A DNA stretch of 64,000 bases from CBDFKQ01 sp965248855. GTDB lineage: Bacteria > Bacteroidota > Bacteroidia > Cytophagales > 172606-1. Where the stretch lies: NCBI GenBank assembly GCA_965248855.1, contig CBDFKQ010000014.1:310001-374000 (forward strand), in the 5' to 3' direction. The notes beneath the pieces are model-generated. The model was not told where the DNA came from. It made no database searches and was given only the letters and a program-made list of their open reading frames with translations. This document shows, one piece after another, positions 63,800-64,000 of the stretch; positions within the stretch are counted from its first letter, which is position 1; the number at the start of each line of letters is the position of its first letter. The position numbers and the translations under genes were made by a program.

Positions 63800-64000
63800 A
63801 TTTTTAAATTAAAATGCTTTCAGAAAAATATAAACCGGGATGAAAATTTCTCACAAAAAAATTGATTATCTTCAGAGTTCTGTGTTACAATTAAACCGGA
63901 TTACCCATTTAATAAAAAGTAATTACAGAAAGGTTATTTATTCTAATCTCCATACCTCTCCTTAAAAAGGAGGTTACGGCTACCAATTCTATGCTTCATA

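Noticed and set aside
1..64000. CRISPR array or tRNA genes
   Set aside because: No regularly spaced repeats of 25-40 bp, and no cloverleaf with the TTCRANNC arm was seen on reading both strands.

Overview
The window is an AT-rich bacterial chromosome segment, almost certainly Bacteroidota and probably a Chitinophagales/Sphingobacteriales-type organism. The evidence is a secreted enzyme with a type IX secretion C-terminal sorting domain, promoters of the TTG / TAnnTTTG type, lipoproteins with short SxxC lipoboxes, a Bacteroidota-type short arginine decarboxylase, and densely packed single genes and small operons separated by palindrome-rich spacers. The family-level placement is inference. No rRNA, tRNA or CRISPR array was seen.

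Layout. 1-1.3 kb: 5' part of an IS110-family transposase with its upstream non-coding end. 1.3-6.3 kb: an ABC-F ATPase and a RecB/AddA-like UvrD helicase that ends before the usual nuclease domain. 6.7-13.3 kb: a lipoprotein, an SPFH protein with a small membrane partner, a cytochrome-b-like membrane protein, a dual-specificity phosphatase, a lipid kinase, LptC, an outer-membrane protein and a SnoaL-like protein. 13.4-21.5 kb: an AraC regulator, a BaiN/HI0933 flavoprotein, PhoH, an outer-membrane protein with an Rrf2 regulator, a tiny Cys-rich secreted protein, a PLP deaminase/desulfhydrase and an RluA pseudouridine synthase. 21.7-27.1 kb: a visibly more G+C-rich stretch with an ArsR-AHSA1-hydrolase operon and a GH74-like/ricin/T9SS secreted enzyme. 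27-32.8 kb: lipoproteins, a CBM9-like protein, a CtpA-type protease, a RIC-like hemerythrin protein and RuvX. 32.8-40.9 kb: two directly oriented copies of one IS110 element flanking ExbB-ExbD, a histone-H1-like protein, TatC, a Crp/Fnr regulator, a YdhR-like protein and a DJ-1/PfpI protein. 41-45.3 kb: an RND efflux pump and its membrane-fusion protein. 45.7-52 kb: a surface-glycan cluster. 52-56.9 kb: arginine decarboxylase and LeuRS. 57.2-60.5 kb: a GNAT gene and an AraC-peroxiredoxin-SDR-DoxX run. 60.7-63.8 kb: a YdeP-type molybdopterin oxidoreductase with FdhD.

The most striking signal is in the two IS110 copies. The roughly 230 bp upstream of each transposase folds on paper into a 5' hairpin followed by two stem-closed loops, the published bridge-RNA architecture of IS621. 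The loops contain short segments matching both target flanks and both element ends, in the expected order and polarity. The target is itself a dispersed palindromic repeat with about ten copies in the intergenic spacers of this window. One unoccupied cognate site lies at 15832-15867. The two copies also carry compensatory substitutions that preserve predicted pairings.

Other notable signals are a tandem ArsR operator overlapping its own translation start region, a ghost 3' end of a second T9SS gene, a near-perfect palindrome between a Crp/Fnr gene and the next gene, and a 111-bp direct repeat abutting leuS.
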